38,218 nt of DNA from Opitutaceae bacterium (GCA_023269565.1 JAHFTD010000005.1:23304-61521); one strand, 5' to 3'. Counted from the stretch's first letter, positions 1 to 8,837 are shown. Program-made: numbers and translations. Notes: a model not told the origin generated them from the letters alone.

Positions 1-235
1 AACGTTACCGATGAGACACGCGCGGGCGAGCGTGGAGTGAGCCCTTTTGAAAAACTGGAAAAGTAGAGCGCAGAAGGCACATACGATTCAGGTCACATCC
101 CGCGCGTTGTCTCTTGGCGGTCTTGATCGGCTCTCTGGCTCAGAGTTCTTCCAAGGCAGCAGCAACCAGCTCCATAGCTCTCGAATTATAGATGGCTCCT
201 TCTTTTGCGCCGGCCGAGCCCTCATCAGTCTCTAG
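1..235. other. Unassigned DNA left of the integrase remnant
   Basis: I see no complete gene here. On the minus strand a frame enters from about 235 and stops at 140. Its last ~30 residues (ending AMELVAAALEEL) look protein-like, with a charged and then helical composition, and could be the 3' end of a broken gene. The same frame continues rightward only as a shadow of the integrase remnant, so any real gene would have been cut near 235. No attC site with convincing core sites was found. The mixed composition and the abrupt junction with integrase sequence suggest a decayed mobile-element or cassette boundary. This is inference from a short stretch. Confidence 0.3.
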
Positions 236-376
236 CTTAAGCAGGCGCTCATCCGCACGGTGCAGGAGCTGCTCGGCCATGCGAGTGTCGAGACGACGCA
301 GATCTACACCCATGTCATGCAAAAGCCCGGCCTCGGCGTGCGCAGCCCACTCGACGCGCCCAAGGCAACTTTTTAA
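236..376 (+). pseudogene. C-terminal remnant of an integron-type tyrosine recombinase
   Basis: The frame opens after a TAG at 233-235 and ends at TAA 374-376, giving about 46 residues. It contains [23 protein letters not shown] followed by GVRSPLDAP-type sequence. This is the C-terminal end of tyrosine recombinases: the LLGH box holds the conserved His, and the Tyr of the IYTHVM box is the DNA-cleaving nucleophile. The GVRSPLD tail is typical of integron integrases (IntI) rather than XerC/D or phage integrases. The N-terminal and core parts, including the first catalytic Arg and the HxxR box, are missing and no start codon is present, so it cannot be active. It ends 144 bases before fabG. It is most likely the residue of a lost integron platform; assignment to IntI rests on this short tail only. 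Confidence 0.75.
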
Positions 377-520
377 ACCAATAGATTACAACAAACATCC
401 CATGTTGAACCACAGTTCCAGATTCAAAATCCCCGCTGACCTGGCACCGGCGTTGCCCGGCGGGCGGCTGGATTTTCGCGCTTGCCGCGCCGGGGGCTTC
501 CGCCTCCCATGTCGCGCACC

Positions 521-1267
521 ATGAGCCTGACTTTCAACAACCGGGTTGCGCTGGTCACCGGCGCGGGCCGCGGCATCGGCAAAGCCATCGCGGAGCTCCT
601 CGCCCGGCACGGCGTGACCGTGATCTGCGTGAGCAAGTCGGCGGAGAGCTGCGGTGCCGTGGCCGCCGCAATCACCGCGGCCGGCGGCAAGGCCAAGGCC
701 CTCGCCGTCGACGTGGCCGACGGCGCCGCCGTCGCCAAGGCCAGCGCCGAGCTCATCGCGGAGTTCGGGCACATCGACATCCTCATCAACAACGCCGGCA
801 TCACGAAGGATGGCCTGCTGTTCCGCATGTCCGGGGACGATTGGAGCAGCGTCCTCGCGACCAATCTCACCAGTTGCTACCACTGGACCAAATACATCGG
901 CCGGCCGATGACGCAGAAGCGCTGGGGCCGGATCGTCAACATCACCTCGGTGGTCGGCCTGATGGGCAACGCCGGCCAGGCCAACTATTGCGCAGCCAAG
1001 GCCGGCATGATCGGATTCACCAAAGCCATCGCGAAGGAGTTCGCGGCACGCCAGGTCACCTCCAACGCCGTCGCCCCCGGCTTCATCAAGACCGACATGA
1101 CCGCTGCGCTGCCGCCCGAGGCGGCCGAGAAACTCACCGCCGTGGTCCCGCTCCGGCGCTTGGGCGAGGCGGCGGATGTCGCCCACATGGTGGTTTTTCT
1201 TTGTTCAGAGGAAGCGGGTTACATCACCGGGCAAGTTTTTACCGTTGACGGCGGCATGGTGATGTGA
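521..1267 (+). CDS. fabG: 3-oxoacyl-[acyl-carrier-protein] reductase FabG
   Basis: FabG is an NADPH-dependent short-chain dehydrogenase that reduces 3-oxoacyl-ACP to 3-hydroxyacyl-ACP in fatty acid elongation, in the cytoplasm. With the ATG at 521 the protein has 248 residues, the usual FabG length. It shows the Rossmann TGAGRGIG box (13-20), NNAG (90-93), and the catalytic Ser143, Tyr156 (YCAAK) and Lys160. The C-terminus ends with the expected [14 protein letters not shown]. An in-frame ATG at 509 would add four residues, and neither start has a clear Shine-Dalgarno sequence. The genes that follow are acpP (38 bases on) and fabF, the classic fatty-acid cluster, which supports FabG over other short-chain reductases. 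Bases 377-508 upstream hold no gene; I found no convincing promoter there. Confidence 0.95.
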   Translation: MSLTFNNRVALVTGAGRGIGKAIAELLARHGVTVICVSKSAESCGAVAAAITAAGGKAKALAVDVADGAAVAKASAELIAEFGHIDILINNAGITKDGLLFRMSGDDWSSVLATNLTSCYHWTKYIGRPMTQKRWGRIVNITSVVGLMGNAGQANYCAAKAGMIGFTKAIAKEFAARQVTSNAVAPGFIKTDMTAALPPEAAEKLTAVVPLRRLGEAADVAHMVVFLCSEEAGYITGQVFTVDGGMVM

Positions 1268-1305
1268 TGCCTCTGGACTGTCTCTTACCCCAGCCCTTTC
1301 CCACC

Positions 1306-1569
1306 ATGTCCGACCAGAAATCCATCGAGCAACGCGTCAAGGAAATCATTGTTAACCAGCTGAATGTTAACGAGGAGCAGATCACGCGCGAGGCGTCGTT
1401 CCTCGACGACCTCGGGGCCGACTCGCTTGACACCGTCGAGCTCATCATGGCGTTCGAGGAAGAGTTCAAGAACGAGATCAAGGGCGAGATTCCCGAGACC
1501 GATGCCGAAAAGCTGCAGACCGTCGGTGATGTCATCACCTACATCGAGCAGAAGGCCGGCAACAAGTAA
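1306..1569 (+). CDS. acpP: Acyl carrier protein
   Basis: This acidic protein of 87 residues carries growing acyl chains on a 4'-phosphopantetheine arm. The attachment site is Ser40 in [18 protein letters not shown], the canonical DSL motif at the start of helix II. The start at 1306 was chosen because [19 protein letters not shown] matches the usual ACP N-terminus; the frame also runs upstream to 1264 without a family match. The leader is C/T-rich with no Shine-Dalgarno motif. It lies 38 bases after fabG and is followed immediately by a strong intrinsic terminator before fabF, which would allow very high ACP expression independent of fabF. Confidence 0.97.
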   Translation: MSDQKSIEQRVKEIIVNQLNVNEEQITREASFLDDLGADSLDTVELIMAFEEEFKNEIKGEIPETDAEKLQTVGDVITYIEQKAGNK

Positions 1570-1584
1570 TTTGAAATTCGCAGT

Positions 1585-1632
1585 AGGCGTTCTACCGTCT
1601 GGCTCTAAACCGGCCCGGTAGAGCGCCTTTTT
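1585..1632 (+). terminator. Intrinsic terminator between acpP and fabF
   Basis: A 13-pair stem is formed by 1585-1597 (AGGCGTTCTACCG) and 1616-1628 (CGGTAGAGCGCCT), perfect apart from one G-U wobble. The loop is 18 bases, and five T residues follow at 1628-1632. It starts 16 bases after the acpP stop. It should end or attenuate the fabG-acpP transcript, leaving fabF on read-through or on its own promoter. Confidence 0.85.
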
Positions 1633-1653
1633 CATTTCCTCCACGCACCTCCG

Positions 1654-2904
1654 ATGGAAACTGTCTCCCCCCACAAACGCGTTGTCATCACCGGCATGGG
1701 CGCCATCGCCTCGATCGGACACACCGTGGACGAATTCTGGGCCAGCCTCCTCGCCGGCAAATGCGGCATCGACCAGATCTCGCTCTTTGATGCCAAGGAT
1801 TACTCCTGCCGGATTGGCGCCGAAGTGCGCGGCTGGGATCCCGCCCAGCACATGGATCCCAAGGAGGTCCGCCGCAACGACCGCTACACCCACTTCGGCT
1901 TCTGCGCCGCCAAGCAGGCCGTCGCCCACGCCCGGCTCGACATGGCGAAGGAGGATCCCGACCGCGTGGGCGTTATCATCGGCTCAGGCATCGGCGGCAT
2001 GCTCACGATCGAGACCCAGCACAAGATCCTCCTCGAACGCGGCCCTCGCCGGGTTTCGCCGTTCATGATTCCGGCCCTCATCAGCAACATGTGCAGCGGC
2101 ATGGTCGCCATCGAACTCGGCGCGCGTGGCCCGAATTTCTGCGTCGTGAGCGCCTGCGCCACCGGCACCCACGCCATCGGCGAGTCCTTCCGCATGATCC
2201 GCAGCGGCGAGGCCGACGTCATGGTCTGCGGCGGCTCCGAGGCCGCCATTACTCCGCTCGCCTACGCTGGCTTCTGTTCGATGAAAGCCGTCAGCACCAA
2301 CAACGACAACCCGCAAAAGGCCTGCCGCCCCTTCGACCTCAACCGCGACGGCTTCATCATGGGCGAGGGCGCCGGCATCCTCGTCATCGAGAGCCTGGAG
2401 CATGCGCTCGCGCGCGGGGCGACAATCCTCTGCGAGTTGGCCGGCTACGCCGCCACCTGCGACGCCTACCACATCACCTCGCCCGACCCCGAAGGCCGCG
2501 GCCTCTCTCTCGCCATGTCCCGCGCGCTCAGCGACGCCCGCCTCCAGCCCCGCGAGATCGACTACATCAACGCGCACGGCACTTCCACGCCCTACAACGA
2601 CAAGTTCGAGACCCTTGCGATCAAGAAAGTCTTCGGCGATCACGCCCGCCAGCTCATGGTCAGTTCCACCAAGTCGATGACTGGCCACCTGCTCGGTGCT
2701 GCCGGCGGCATCGAGGCCATCGTGAGCGTAAAGACTCTCCAGTCCGGGGAAGTCCCGCCGACCATCAACTACGAAACGCCCGATCCCGAATGCGACCTCG
2801 ACTATGTGCCGAACGTCAAGCGCCGCGCCGACGTCCGGACCGTCATGAGCAACAACCTTGGTTTCGGCGGCCAGAATGCGGCGATCATCTTTCGCAAGTT
2901 CTGA
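1654..2904 (+). CDS. fabF: Beta-ketoacyl-ACP synthase II FabF
   Basis: FabF condenses acyl-ACP with malonyl-ACP in fatty acid elongation. The 416-residue protein has the full thiolase-fold catalytic set: nucleophile Cys168 in VVSACATGTHAIG, His308 in NAHGTSTPYND, Lys340 and His345 in STKSMTGHLLGAAG, and the C-terminal NNLGFGGQNAAIIF box. The length and KAS II signature fit FabF rather than FabB or FabH. The start ATG follows a pyrimidine-rich leader without a Shine-Dalgarno sequence, 21 bases after the T-run of the acpP terminator. Its 3' end overlaps the next gene, a lytic transglycosylase. Confidence 0.97.
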   Translation: METVSPHKRVVITGMGAIASIGHTVDEFWASLLAGKCGIDQISLFDAKDYSCRIGAEVRGWDPAQHMDPKEVRRNDRYTHFGFCAAKQAVAHARLDMAKEDPDRVGVIIGSGIGGMLTIETQHKILLERGPRRVSPFMIPALISNMCSGMVAIELGARGPNFCVVSACATGTHAIGESFRMIRSGEADVMVCGGSEAAITPLAYAGFCSMKAVSTNNDNPQKACRPFDLNRDGFIMGEGAGILVIESLEHALARGATILCELAGYAATCDAYHITSPDPEGRGLSLAMSRALSDARLQPREIDYINAHGTSTPYNDKFETLAIKKVFGDHARQLMVSSTKSMTGHLLGAAGGIEAIVSVKTLQSGEVPPTINYETPDPECDLDYVPNVKRRADVRTVMSNNLGFGGQNAAIIFRKF

Positions 2905-3436
2905 TCTGCCACCCCGCCGCAGGATTATTTTTTCCGCCGCGCTCGGGCTGCTCCTGTTCGCCGGTTGCGGCCGGCCTACGGCGGAAATTCCGCCGCCAAC
3001 CCGCGCCGAGATCTGGCAGGCCGTGGTGGCTGAATGCGCGCCCTACCGGATCGAGCCGTCGCTTGTTTACGCGCTCGTGGCCGCCGAGAGCAACTTCGAC
3101 CCCGCGGCGCGTTCGGGCGAGGCGCGGGGTCTGCTTCAGCTCACCCCCGGCGCCTGGCGAACGGTGTCGCACGAGCCCTACGAGTCGCTGGTCTGGGACT
3201 GGCACGTCAACCTTCGCACCGGCATCGAATATCTCGCGTGGTGCCGGCATGCGCTGCACCAGCGGAACAAGTTCTCGTATCCGCTCCTGCTCGCCGTGTT
3301 TCACTATGGCTACGAGTCGGTGCAGGCCCGGGATTTCGATTTGGCCGCCTTCCCTCCACCCGGCAATCCGCTCTACCGCGAGCTCTGGCGCGGTAATCTG
3401 TCACCGCTCGCGCCACCCGTGAGCCCGGGCAAATAG
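2876..3436 (+). CDS. Lipoprotein lytic transglycosylase (SLT family)
   Basis: This is a predicted peptidoglycan-cleaving enzyme anchored to the membrane as a lipoprotein. From the ATG at 2876 the N-terminus is basic, then hydrophobic, and ends in the lipobox LLFAGC, giving 186 residues. The SLT core follows: SLVYALVAAESNFDPAARS with the catalytic Glu in the ESxF box, then GEARGLLQLTPGAW (a GLMQ variant), NLRTGIEYLAWC, and LAVFHYGYESV in the place of the usual AYNAG. The start overlaps the fabF end by 29 bases in another frame; a TTG at 2858 is an alternative. The small single-domain architecture is like MltE/EmtA or SLT-like proteins of envelope-spanning machines. No secretion genes are nearby, so housekeeping wall turnover is the simplest role. 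Confidence 0.85.
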   Translation: MRRSSFASSDLPPRRRIIFSAALGLLLFAGCGRPTAEIPPPTRAEIWQAVVAECAPYRIEPSLVYALVAAESNFDPAARSGEARGLLQLTPGAWRTVSHEPYESLVWDWHVNLRTGIEYLAWCRHALHQRNKFSYPLLLAVFHYGYESVQARDFDLAAFPPPGNPLYRELWRGNLSPLAPPVSPGK

Positions 3437-3473
3437 CGTTGCCGCCCAATGCACGCTCCGTCTCCATCGGCGC

Positions 3474-4712
3474 GTGAATGACTGGCCCGCGAGCGTCCGG
3501 CTGCTGTTTGCGACGCGCTTCGTGCGCATGTTCGCCTACGGGATGCTCGGCGTCATCCTCGTGCTTTATCTTGCCGGCACCGGACTGGACGAGACCCGCA
3601 TCGGGCTGCTGCTGACGCTGACCTTCCTCGGTGACGCGGCCATTTCGCTGGCGCTGAGCACGCGTGCCGACCGTTGGGGCCGCCGCCGCATGCTGGTGGC
3701 TGGCGCCGCGCTCATGGCGGCGGGCGGGCTCGGCATGGCGGCGACGGGGGATTTTTTCCTACTGCTGCTGGCCGCGACCATCGGCGTCATCAGCCCGACG
3801 GGCGGCGAGGTCGGGCCGTTCCTCGCGGTCGAGCAGGCGTGCCTCGCACAGGTGATCGACGACCGCGAGCGCACGCATTGGTTTGCGTGGTATAACGTCA
3901 CGGGCTACCTCGCGACCGCGCTTGGCGCGCTGGCGGCGGGTGTGCTTGCGGAGACGTTGCAACGCTCTGGCTGGAGCGCGCCGGCCAGTCACCGCGCCGT
4001 GCTCTGCGGCTATGGTGTGCTGGGCGTGCTGATCGGCGTGATGAGCTGGCGGCTCGACGAGCGCGTCGAGGCGCCGGTGGCATCCGGCGCGGCGGCCGGG
4101 CCGCTGCGGGCCTGGTTCGGACTGCACCATTCGCGCGGTATCGTGCTGCGCCTCAGCACGCTGTTTTCCCTCGATGCCTTCGCCGGCGGATTCATCGTGC
4201 AAAGTTTCGTTGCCTACTGGTTTCACCGGAAATTCGGCGTAGGGGAGGGTGCGCTCGGCGGGGTGTTTTTTGGCGCCAACCTGCTGTCGGGTCTCTCGGC
4301 GCTGGCGGCAGTGCCGCTGGCGCGGCGCATCGGGCTGGTAAACACGATGGTGTGGACGCATCTGCCGTCAAACGTGCTGCTGATGTGCGTGCCGCTCATG
4401 CCGACGTTCGGCTGGGCCGTGGTTCTGCTGCTGCTGCGGCACACTATCTCGCAGATGGACGTGCCGACGCGGCAGTCTTACGTGAACGCGGTCGTGCCGG
4501 CCGGGGAGCGCTCGGCCGCCAACGGCGTCACCGGCACGGCGCGGCAGCTCGGCACCGCGTTGGCGCCGTTGCTGACCGGGCCGATGCTCGGGGCCGCGGC
4601 GCTCGCCAGCACGCCGTTCTTCGTCGCGGGCGGACTCAAGATCATCTACGACCTCGCGCTCTGGCGCGGCTTCCGGAGCATGAAACCACCCGAGGAAAAA
4701 CCGGGCGGTTAG
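3474..4712 (+). CDS. Major facilitator superfamily transporter
   Basis: This inner-membrane carrier has 412 residues and about 12 hydrophobic segments. The MFS signature between TM2 and TM3 reads STRADRWGRRRMLVAG, a clear version of the D-R-x-G-R-R motif. A second cytoplasmic loop near residue 205 splits the two six-helix halves. The family exchanges small solutes with protons; the substrate cannot be read from the sequence. The start is GTG at 3474, since the neighbouring ATG at 3478 is out of frame and MNDWPASVRLLFATRFVRMF fits the family N-terminus. It follows the transglycosylase by 37 bases, so co-transcription is likely. A drug or sugar-phosphate efflux role is possible but unsupported. 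Confidence 0.85.
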   Translation: MNDWPASVRLLFATRFVRMFAYGMLGVILVLYLAGTGLDETRIGLLLTLTFLGDAAISLALSTRADRWGRRRMLVAGAALMAAGGLGMAATGDFFLLLLAATIGVISPTGGEVGPFLAVEQACLAQVIDDRERTHWFAWYNVTGYLATALGALAAGVLAETLQRSGWSAPASHRAVLCGYGVLGVLIGVMSWRLDERVEAPVASGAAAGPLRAWFGLHHSRGIVLRLSTLFSLDAFAGGFIVQSFVAYWFHRKFGVGEGALGGVFFGANLLSGLSALAAVPLARRIGLVNTMVWTHLPSNVLLMCVPLMPTFGWAVVLLLLRHTISQMDVPTRQSYVNAVVPAGERSAANGVTGTARQLGTALAPLLTGPMLGAAALASTPFFVAGGLKIIYDLALWRGFRSMKPPEEKPGG

Positions 4713-4734
4713 GCTGCCGTTCTCCCGTGGCAGC
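4713..4734 (+). terminator. Possible hairpin after the MFS gene
   Basis: GCTGCC at 4713-4718 pairs with GGCAGC at 4729-4734 around a 10-base loop, immediately after the MFS stop codon. There is no T-run behind it, so it is at best a weak or Rho-assisted terminator, or an mRNA 3' end stabiliser. Confidence 0.3.
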
Positions 4735-4739
4735 AATGG

Positions 4740-4768
4740 TTGGACGGCCCGCTCGCCCGGCTAATAAT
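4740..4768 (+). promoter_or_regulatory. Candidate sigma70-type promoter for glpX
   Basis: TTGGAC (4740-4745) and AATAAT (4763-4768) are 17 bases apart. The -10 matches TATAAT at five of six bases and the -35 is weak. It lies 70 bases upstream of the glpX ATG, just after the MFS 3' hairpin, in one of the few AT-richer patches of this region. It was judged by eye only. Confidence 0.35.
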
Positions 4769-4838
4769 TCCACCGCGGCCCGAAGCCCAGCATTGCCCCA
4801 GCGGGGAAGTCTGCCTTGCTTAGGGTGAAACGATTCCC

Positions 4839-5912
4839 ATGGCTACTTCCCCTTCGCATTCCAGTTCCGGCGAGCGCGACCCCGAGCGCAGCCTCGAGTT
4901 CGAGTTCGTCCGCGCCACCGAGAACGCCGCCCTCAACGCCATCCATTGGATGGGCCGCGGCGACAAGGAGGGTGCCGACGCCGCCGCGTGCGACGCCATC
5001 AATGGCAGTTTCGACCACGTCGACCTCTGCGGCGAGGTCGTGATCGGCGAGGGCATCAAGGACGAAGCTCCTGGCATTTTCCTCGGTGACCGGCTTGGCA
5101 CCTGGCGCAAGGGCGCGCCGAAATTCAACATTGCCCTCGATCCCATCGACGGCACAACCAACATTTCCAAGGGCCTGCCCAATTCTATCTCCGTCATGGC
5201 CGGCGTGCTCGCTCCGGCGAAGGGCACCGCGATGCTGAACATCCCGACGTTTTACGCGGAGAAACTCGCCTACGGTCCGGCCGTCGCCGCCGCGCTGCAA
5301 CGGGACAAGTCGCTGCGCTTCGACCTCGATACACCCGTGGCCGAGGTGATCGCGAAGACCGCCAAAATCCTCGGCAAGGACGTGCAGAAGATCGTCGTCG
5401 TTGCGCTCGACCGCCCGCGCCACGACAGCATCATCCGTGAAGTCCGCCGCATGGGCGCCGCGCTCCGGCTCATTTCTGACGGCGATGTCACTGCCGCCAT
5501 CGCCCCGTCGCTGCCCGACAGCAGCGTCGATCTCTACCTGGGCGTCGGTGGCTCGCCGGAGGGAGTTCTCACCGCCGCGGCCCTGCGGGCGCTCGGCGGC
5601 GACCTGCAGCTCCGCATGTGGCTCCGCGACGACGAGGAAAAAGCCCGCATCGCCAAGGATCCGATGGCGAAACATCTCCGGCGCATTTTTCACGCTGATG
5701 AACTCGTCAGCGGCCCCAGCGCCATCTTTTGCGCCACCGGCATCAGTTCCAGCTGGCTGCTGCCGGGGGTGAAGCTTGTTGGCCACAAAGCCATCACGAC
5801 CTCCATCCTCATGCGCGCCCGCTCGCGCACCGTGCGCTACATCCGCGCCGAGCACGACCTCGAGCACAAGCGTATCCCCCTGCGAAGCCAATTACGGGAA
5901 TCCAAGGTCTGA
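4839..5912 (+). CDS. glpX: Class II fructose-1,6-bisphosphatase GlpX
   Basis: GlpX hydrolyses fructose-1,6-bisphosphate to fructose-6-phosphate in gluconeogenesis or the pentose phosphate/Calvin routes, in the cytoplasm. The 357-residue length fits the family. Visible motifs are GEVVIGEGIKDEAPG and the metal and phosphate site ALDPIDGTTNISKG, both hallmarks of the lithium-sensitive phosphatase superfamily, followed by the GlpX-specific VYLGVGGSPEGVL-type box (here DLYLGVGGSPEGVLTAAAL). The start ATG is preceded by GGGTGAAACGATTCCC, with no good Shine-Dalgarno sequence. No glycerol genes are adjacent, so it probably serves as the cell's main FBPase. The gene ends 68 bases before the amidohydrolase. 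Confidence 0.95.
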   Translation: MATSPSHSSSGERDPERSLEFEFVRATENAALNAIHWMGRGDKEGADAAACDAINGSFDHVDLCGEVVIGEGIKDEAPGIFLGDRLGTWRKGAPKFNIALDPIDGTTNISKGLPNSISVMAGVLAPAKGTAMLNIPTFYAEKLAYGPAVAAALQRDKSLRFDLDTPVAEVIAKTAKILGKDVQKIVVVALDRPRHDSIIREVRRMGAALRLISDGDVTAAIAPSLPDSSVDLYLGVGGSPEGVLTAAALRALGGDLQLRMWLRDDEEKARIAKDPMAKHLRRIFHADELVSGPSAIFCATGISSSWLLPGVKLVGHKAITTSILMRARSRTVRYIRAEHDLEHKRIPLRSQLRESKV

Positions 5913-5980
5913 ATCTGCTGGAGGGCCGGCCGCAGATGCAGGTTGTCCCCCGGGACGGCGGCTGTCATGTTGTCGGGCGT

Positions 5981-7324
5981 ATGAAACTTCCGCGTCAACT
6001 CGCCGCGTTCGTCGCATCCCTCCTTTTCGCCCCCGCCGCATTCTCCGGCGAGGCCGCACCGGCCTGCCTCATCCGCCACGCCCGCATCTTCGAGGGCAAG
6101 GGCGATGCGCTGGCCGACGGCCTGAGTGTTCTTGTGGTCGGCAACAAAATTGCGCGCGTCGCGGCGGAGCCGTTCGACGTGCCAGCGGGCGCCATCGTCA
6201 TCGACGCCGCCGGCCGCACGCTCACGCCGGGCTTCGTGGACGTGCACGTCCACGCCTCGGCCTGGGTTCCGGGCGCGCAGTTGCGGATTTCCTCGCCGTG
6301 GCAGATCGGCGTCTACATGGCGCGTTCGCTCGAGGAAACGCTCCAGCGCGGCTTCACGACGGTGCGTGACGCCGGCGGCGCCGACGGCAGCATGACCGAC
6401 CTTATCGACCGCGGCATTGTCAACGGTCCGCGGCTCTTCCCTTCCGGTCCCGCGCTTTCGCAGACCAGCGGTCACGGCGACGGTCGCCTGGCCTACGCCA
6501 CGCATCCGTATTTCTCGCGCACTGGGGAGGCGCTCGCCGGGAAGGGACTCAGCTGGCTCGTCGACGGCCCCGACGAGGTGCTGCGCGCCACGCGCGAAAA
6601 CCTCAAGAACGGCGCCACCCAGATCAAGATCCTCGCAGGCGGCGGCGTGCTCTCGCAGTTCGACCCGCTGTTCACCGTCCAATTCACTCCCGAGGAGATC
6701 CGTGCCGCCGTGGCCGCCGCCGCCGACTGGGGCACCTACGTGATGGCGCACGCCTACAACGTGAAGTCCGTCCGCCGCCTCCTCGACAACGGCGTGAAGC
6801 AGATCATGCACGGCCACCTGCTCGATGAGGACACGGTGAAACTCGCCGCCGAGAAGGGCGCGGTCATCGAGTTCGAGCTCGTCTGGGTCTGGGAGGAGGA
6901 GGAATACGGCAAGACCAAAGGCCTCTCCGAGGCCAGCATGGCCAAGGTGCTCGAGGTGAAGCGCGGCATGAACAACCTCACCGGCTACATCAGGAAATAC
7001 CATGTGCTCACCGGCTTCGGCACTGACCTCGTCGGCAACCAGCACTACGAAAACAAGGAGTTCACGCTGCGCGCCGCGCACTTCACCCCGGCCGAGATCC
7101 TGCGCCAGGCCACGAGCGAGGGCTACGCCGTCATCAACATGTGCGGCCCCCTGAACAAATACGGCAAATTTGGCGTCATCGAGGAGGGTGCGCTCGCCGA
7201 TCTCCTGCTCATCAACGGCGACCCACTGAAGAACATCTCCATCCTCGAGACGCCCGACACTGCACTGGCGCTCATCATGAAGGACGGGAAAATCTACAAG
7301 AACACCATCGGCACGGCGAAGTAA
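5981..7324 (+). CDS. Secreted metal-dependent amidohydrolase (imidazolonepropionase/dipeptidase-like)
   Basis: The ATG at 5981 gives 447 residues beginning with a signal peptide (MKLPRQLAAFVASLLFAPAAFSG), so the enzyme should be exported. The TIM-barrel amidohydrolase set is present: the HxH in FVDVHVHAS, a likely carboxylated lysine in QIKILAGGG, metal His residues in VMAHAYN and IMHGHLLD, and the catalytic Asp in GFGTDL. The C-terminal LADLLLINGDPL box is typical of this COG1228-type family. Characterised relatives include Xaa-Arg/Lys dipeptidases and organophosphate-degrading enzymes, so a peptidase or amide hydrolase is likely, but the substrate is unknown. The frame extends upstream into glpX without homology. 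It is convergent with nuoN, 43 bases away. Confidence 0.85.
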   Translation: MKLPRQLAAFVASLLFAPAAFSGEAAPACLIRHARIFEGKGDALADGLSVLVVGNKIARVAAEPFDVPAGAIVIDAAGRTLTPGFVDVHVHASAWVPGAQLRISSPWQIGVYMARSLEETLQRGFTTVRDAGGADGSMTDLIDRGIVNGPRLFPSGPALSQTSGHGDGRLAYATHPYFSRTGEALAGKGLSWLVDGPDEVLRATRENLKNGATQIKILAGGGVLSQFDPLFTVQFTPEEIRAAVAAAADWGTYVMAHAYNVKSVRRLLDNGVKQIMHGHLLDEDTVKLAAEKGAVIEFELVWVWEEEEYGKTKGLSEASMAKVLEVKRGMNNLTGYIRKYHVLTGFGTDLVGNQHYENKEFTLRAAHFTPAEILRQATSEGYAVINMCGPLNKYGKFGVIEEGALADLLLINGDPLKNISILETPDTALALIMKDGKIYKNTIGTAK

Positions 7325-7367
7325 GGTGCTGCGCAGAGCAGGCCGGCGCCCATTTTCCTCCCGGATT

Positions 7368-8837
7368 CTACTGGAACAGCCCGAGCAGCACTGAGGGGAA
7401 CAGGCCGAAGAGCACGAGCAGGCCGGCGGCCGTCAGCAGCGTGGCCGTCGCGGCCGGCGGCACGGTGATCCGGCGGATCGGCCCGTCGGTGCGGACCACC
7501 AGAGCCTGCTTGAGGATGAGCAGGTAATAGTAGAGCGCCACCGCGCTGAGGAGGATGGCGGCCACGGCCAGCCAGCCGGCGGGGCCGCCGAGGCCGTTGA
7601 GCTTCAGCGCCGCGGCAAAGATCACAAACTTGCCGAAGAATCCCGCCAGCGGCGGAATGCCAGCCAACGACAGGATGAACACGAGCAGGCAGCCCGCGAG
7701 CAGCGGCGAGCGGCGGTGCAGGCCGGCGAGATCGGCGAGGTTCTCGCACCTGCCCGCGTTCTCAACAAGTGCAATGACGCCAAATGCCCCGATGGCGGCG
7801 ATCGCGTAGGTGAAGGCGTAGTAGAACAGCGGTGCGGGGCCGGAGGCCCCGGCGGCGATCACGCCGAGCAGCATCGCACCCGCATGCGCGATCGCCGAGT
7901 AGGCCAGCAGCCGGCGGATGTTTGTCTGCGCCAGTGCGGCGATATTACCCAGCAGGAGCGACGCGCCGGAAAGCAGAGCCACCACGGGCACCCAACCGAT
8001 CGTGAACGGCAGCCGCGCGGCATCACCCGCGGACATTCCGAGTCCCGGCCAGAGCAGGCGATAAAAGAAGACGAGCCCGGCGAGCTTGGAGGCCGAGGCA
8101 ATCAGCGCCGCCGAGGGCGTGGGCGCACCTTGATAGGCGTCGGGCGCCCAGAGGTGAAAGGGCGCGGCGGCGGTCTTGAAACCGAATGCCACCAGAACCA
8201 TGACGAGCGCGATCAACAGCAGGGGGCTCGGACCCTGCGGCATGAGCATCATCCCGATCTGCGGCAGAATGAGCGAACCCGTCAGCCCGTAGAGCAGACT
8301 GAATCCGAACAGCAGGAATGCCGCCGCCATGCCGCCAATCAGGAAATATTTCAGCGCGGCCTCCGCCGATTCGGGTCGCGACTTGTCGAAGCCCGCGAGC
8401 ACGTAGAGCGAAATGCTGGCCAGCTCCAGCGCGAGGAAAGCAAGCAACAGTTGCTGCGCCGCGGCCATCAGGATTAATCCCGTGGCGGCAAACAGGATCA
8501 CCGCGACGTATTCCGCCGGATGGCGGAGCCGGCGGGCGTCGCACGCGATGCCGAACGTGAACAGGGTGAGCATCAGCACGCCCTGCCGGGTGATCAACGC
8601 GAGGGTGTCGAAGAAGAGCACGTCACCGAAGACCGGGCCGCTGAAGCCGGTTGAGCACGCGAAAATCAGCGCGACCGTCACTGCCATCGCACCGAAATTC
8701 ATTACCAGGCGATAGCGGGCCGCCGGTTCCTGACGGCGGAAAATGGCCAGGTCCAGCCCGAGCACGAGCAGCGCGCCGACCACGAGGGCGATCTCGGGCA
8801 GCAACGCCTGGGCGAGCAGGGCGTAATCGGGATTCAT
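7368..8837 (-). CDS. nuoN: NADH-quinone oxidoreductase subunit N
   Basis: NuoN is one of the antiporter-like proton-pumping subunits in the membrane arm of complex I. It has 489 residues and about 14 helices. The TM7 lysine box GFKTAAAPFHLWAPDAYQGAPTP and the TM8 lysine in ASASKLAGLVFFYR are both present, as is LLAYSAIAHAG. It is the last gene of the nuo operon. Its ATG overlaps the nuoM2 stop by four bases (ATGA), and GGGAGG lies about seven bases upstream, a clear Shine-Dalgarno sequence. The 3' end faces the amidohydrolase gene, and I see no strong terminator in the 43-base gap. Confidence 0.95.
   Translation of the reverse strand: MNPDYALLAQALLPEIALVVGALLVLGLDLAIFRRQEPAARYRLVMNFGAMAVTVALIFACSTGFSGPVFGDVLFFDTLALITRQGVLMLTLFTFGIACDARRLRHPAEYVAVILFAATGLILMAAAQQLLLAFLALELASISLYVLAGFDKSRPESAEAALKYFLIGGMAAAFLLFGFSLLYGLTGSLILPQIGMMLMPQGPSPLLLIALVMVLVAFGFKTAAAPFHLWAPDAYQGAPTPSAALIASASKLAGLVFFYRLLWPGLGMSAGDAARLPFTIGWVPVVALLSGASLLLGNIAALAQTNIRRLLAYSAIAHAGAMLLGVIAAGASGPAPLFYYAFTYAIAAIGAFGVIALVENAGRCENLADLAGLHRRSPLLAGCLLVFILSLAGIPPLAGFFGKFVIFAAALKLNGLGGPAGWLAVAAILLSAVALYYYLLILKQALVVRTDGPIRRITVPPAATATLLTAAGLLVLFGLFPSVLLGLFQ

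Noticed and set aside
1-60. Possible attC or attI site (AACGTTACC at the left edge)
   Set aside because: Core-site consensus RYYYAAC/GTTRRRY is not met and no paired inner sites were found.
5913-5980. ATCTGC/GCAGAT hairpin with an inner GGCCGGCC after glpX as a terminator
   Set aside because: It has a short stem and no T-run; it could equally be chance in GC-rich DNA.
5729-5980. Upstream extension of the amidohydrolase frame into glpX
   Set aside because: The extra residues have no homology, overlap a conserved gene and would bury the signal peptide at 5981.
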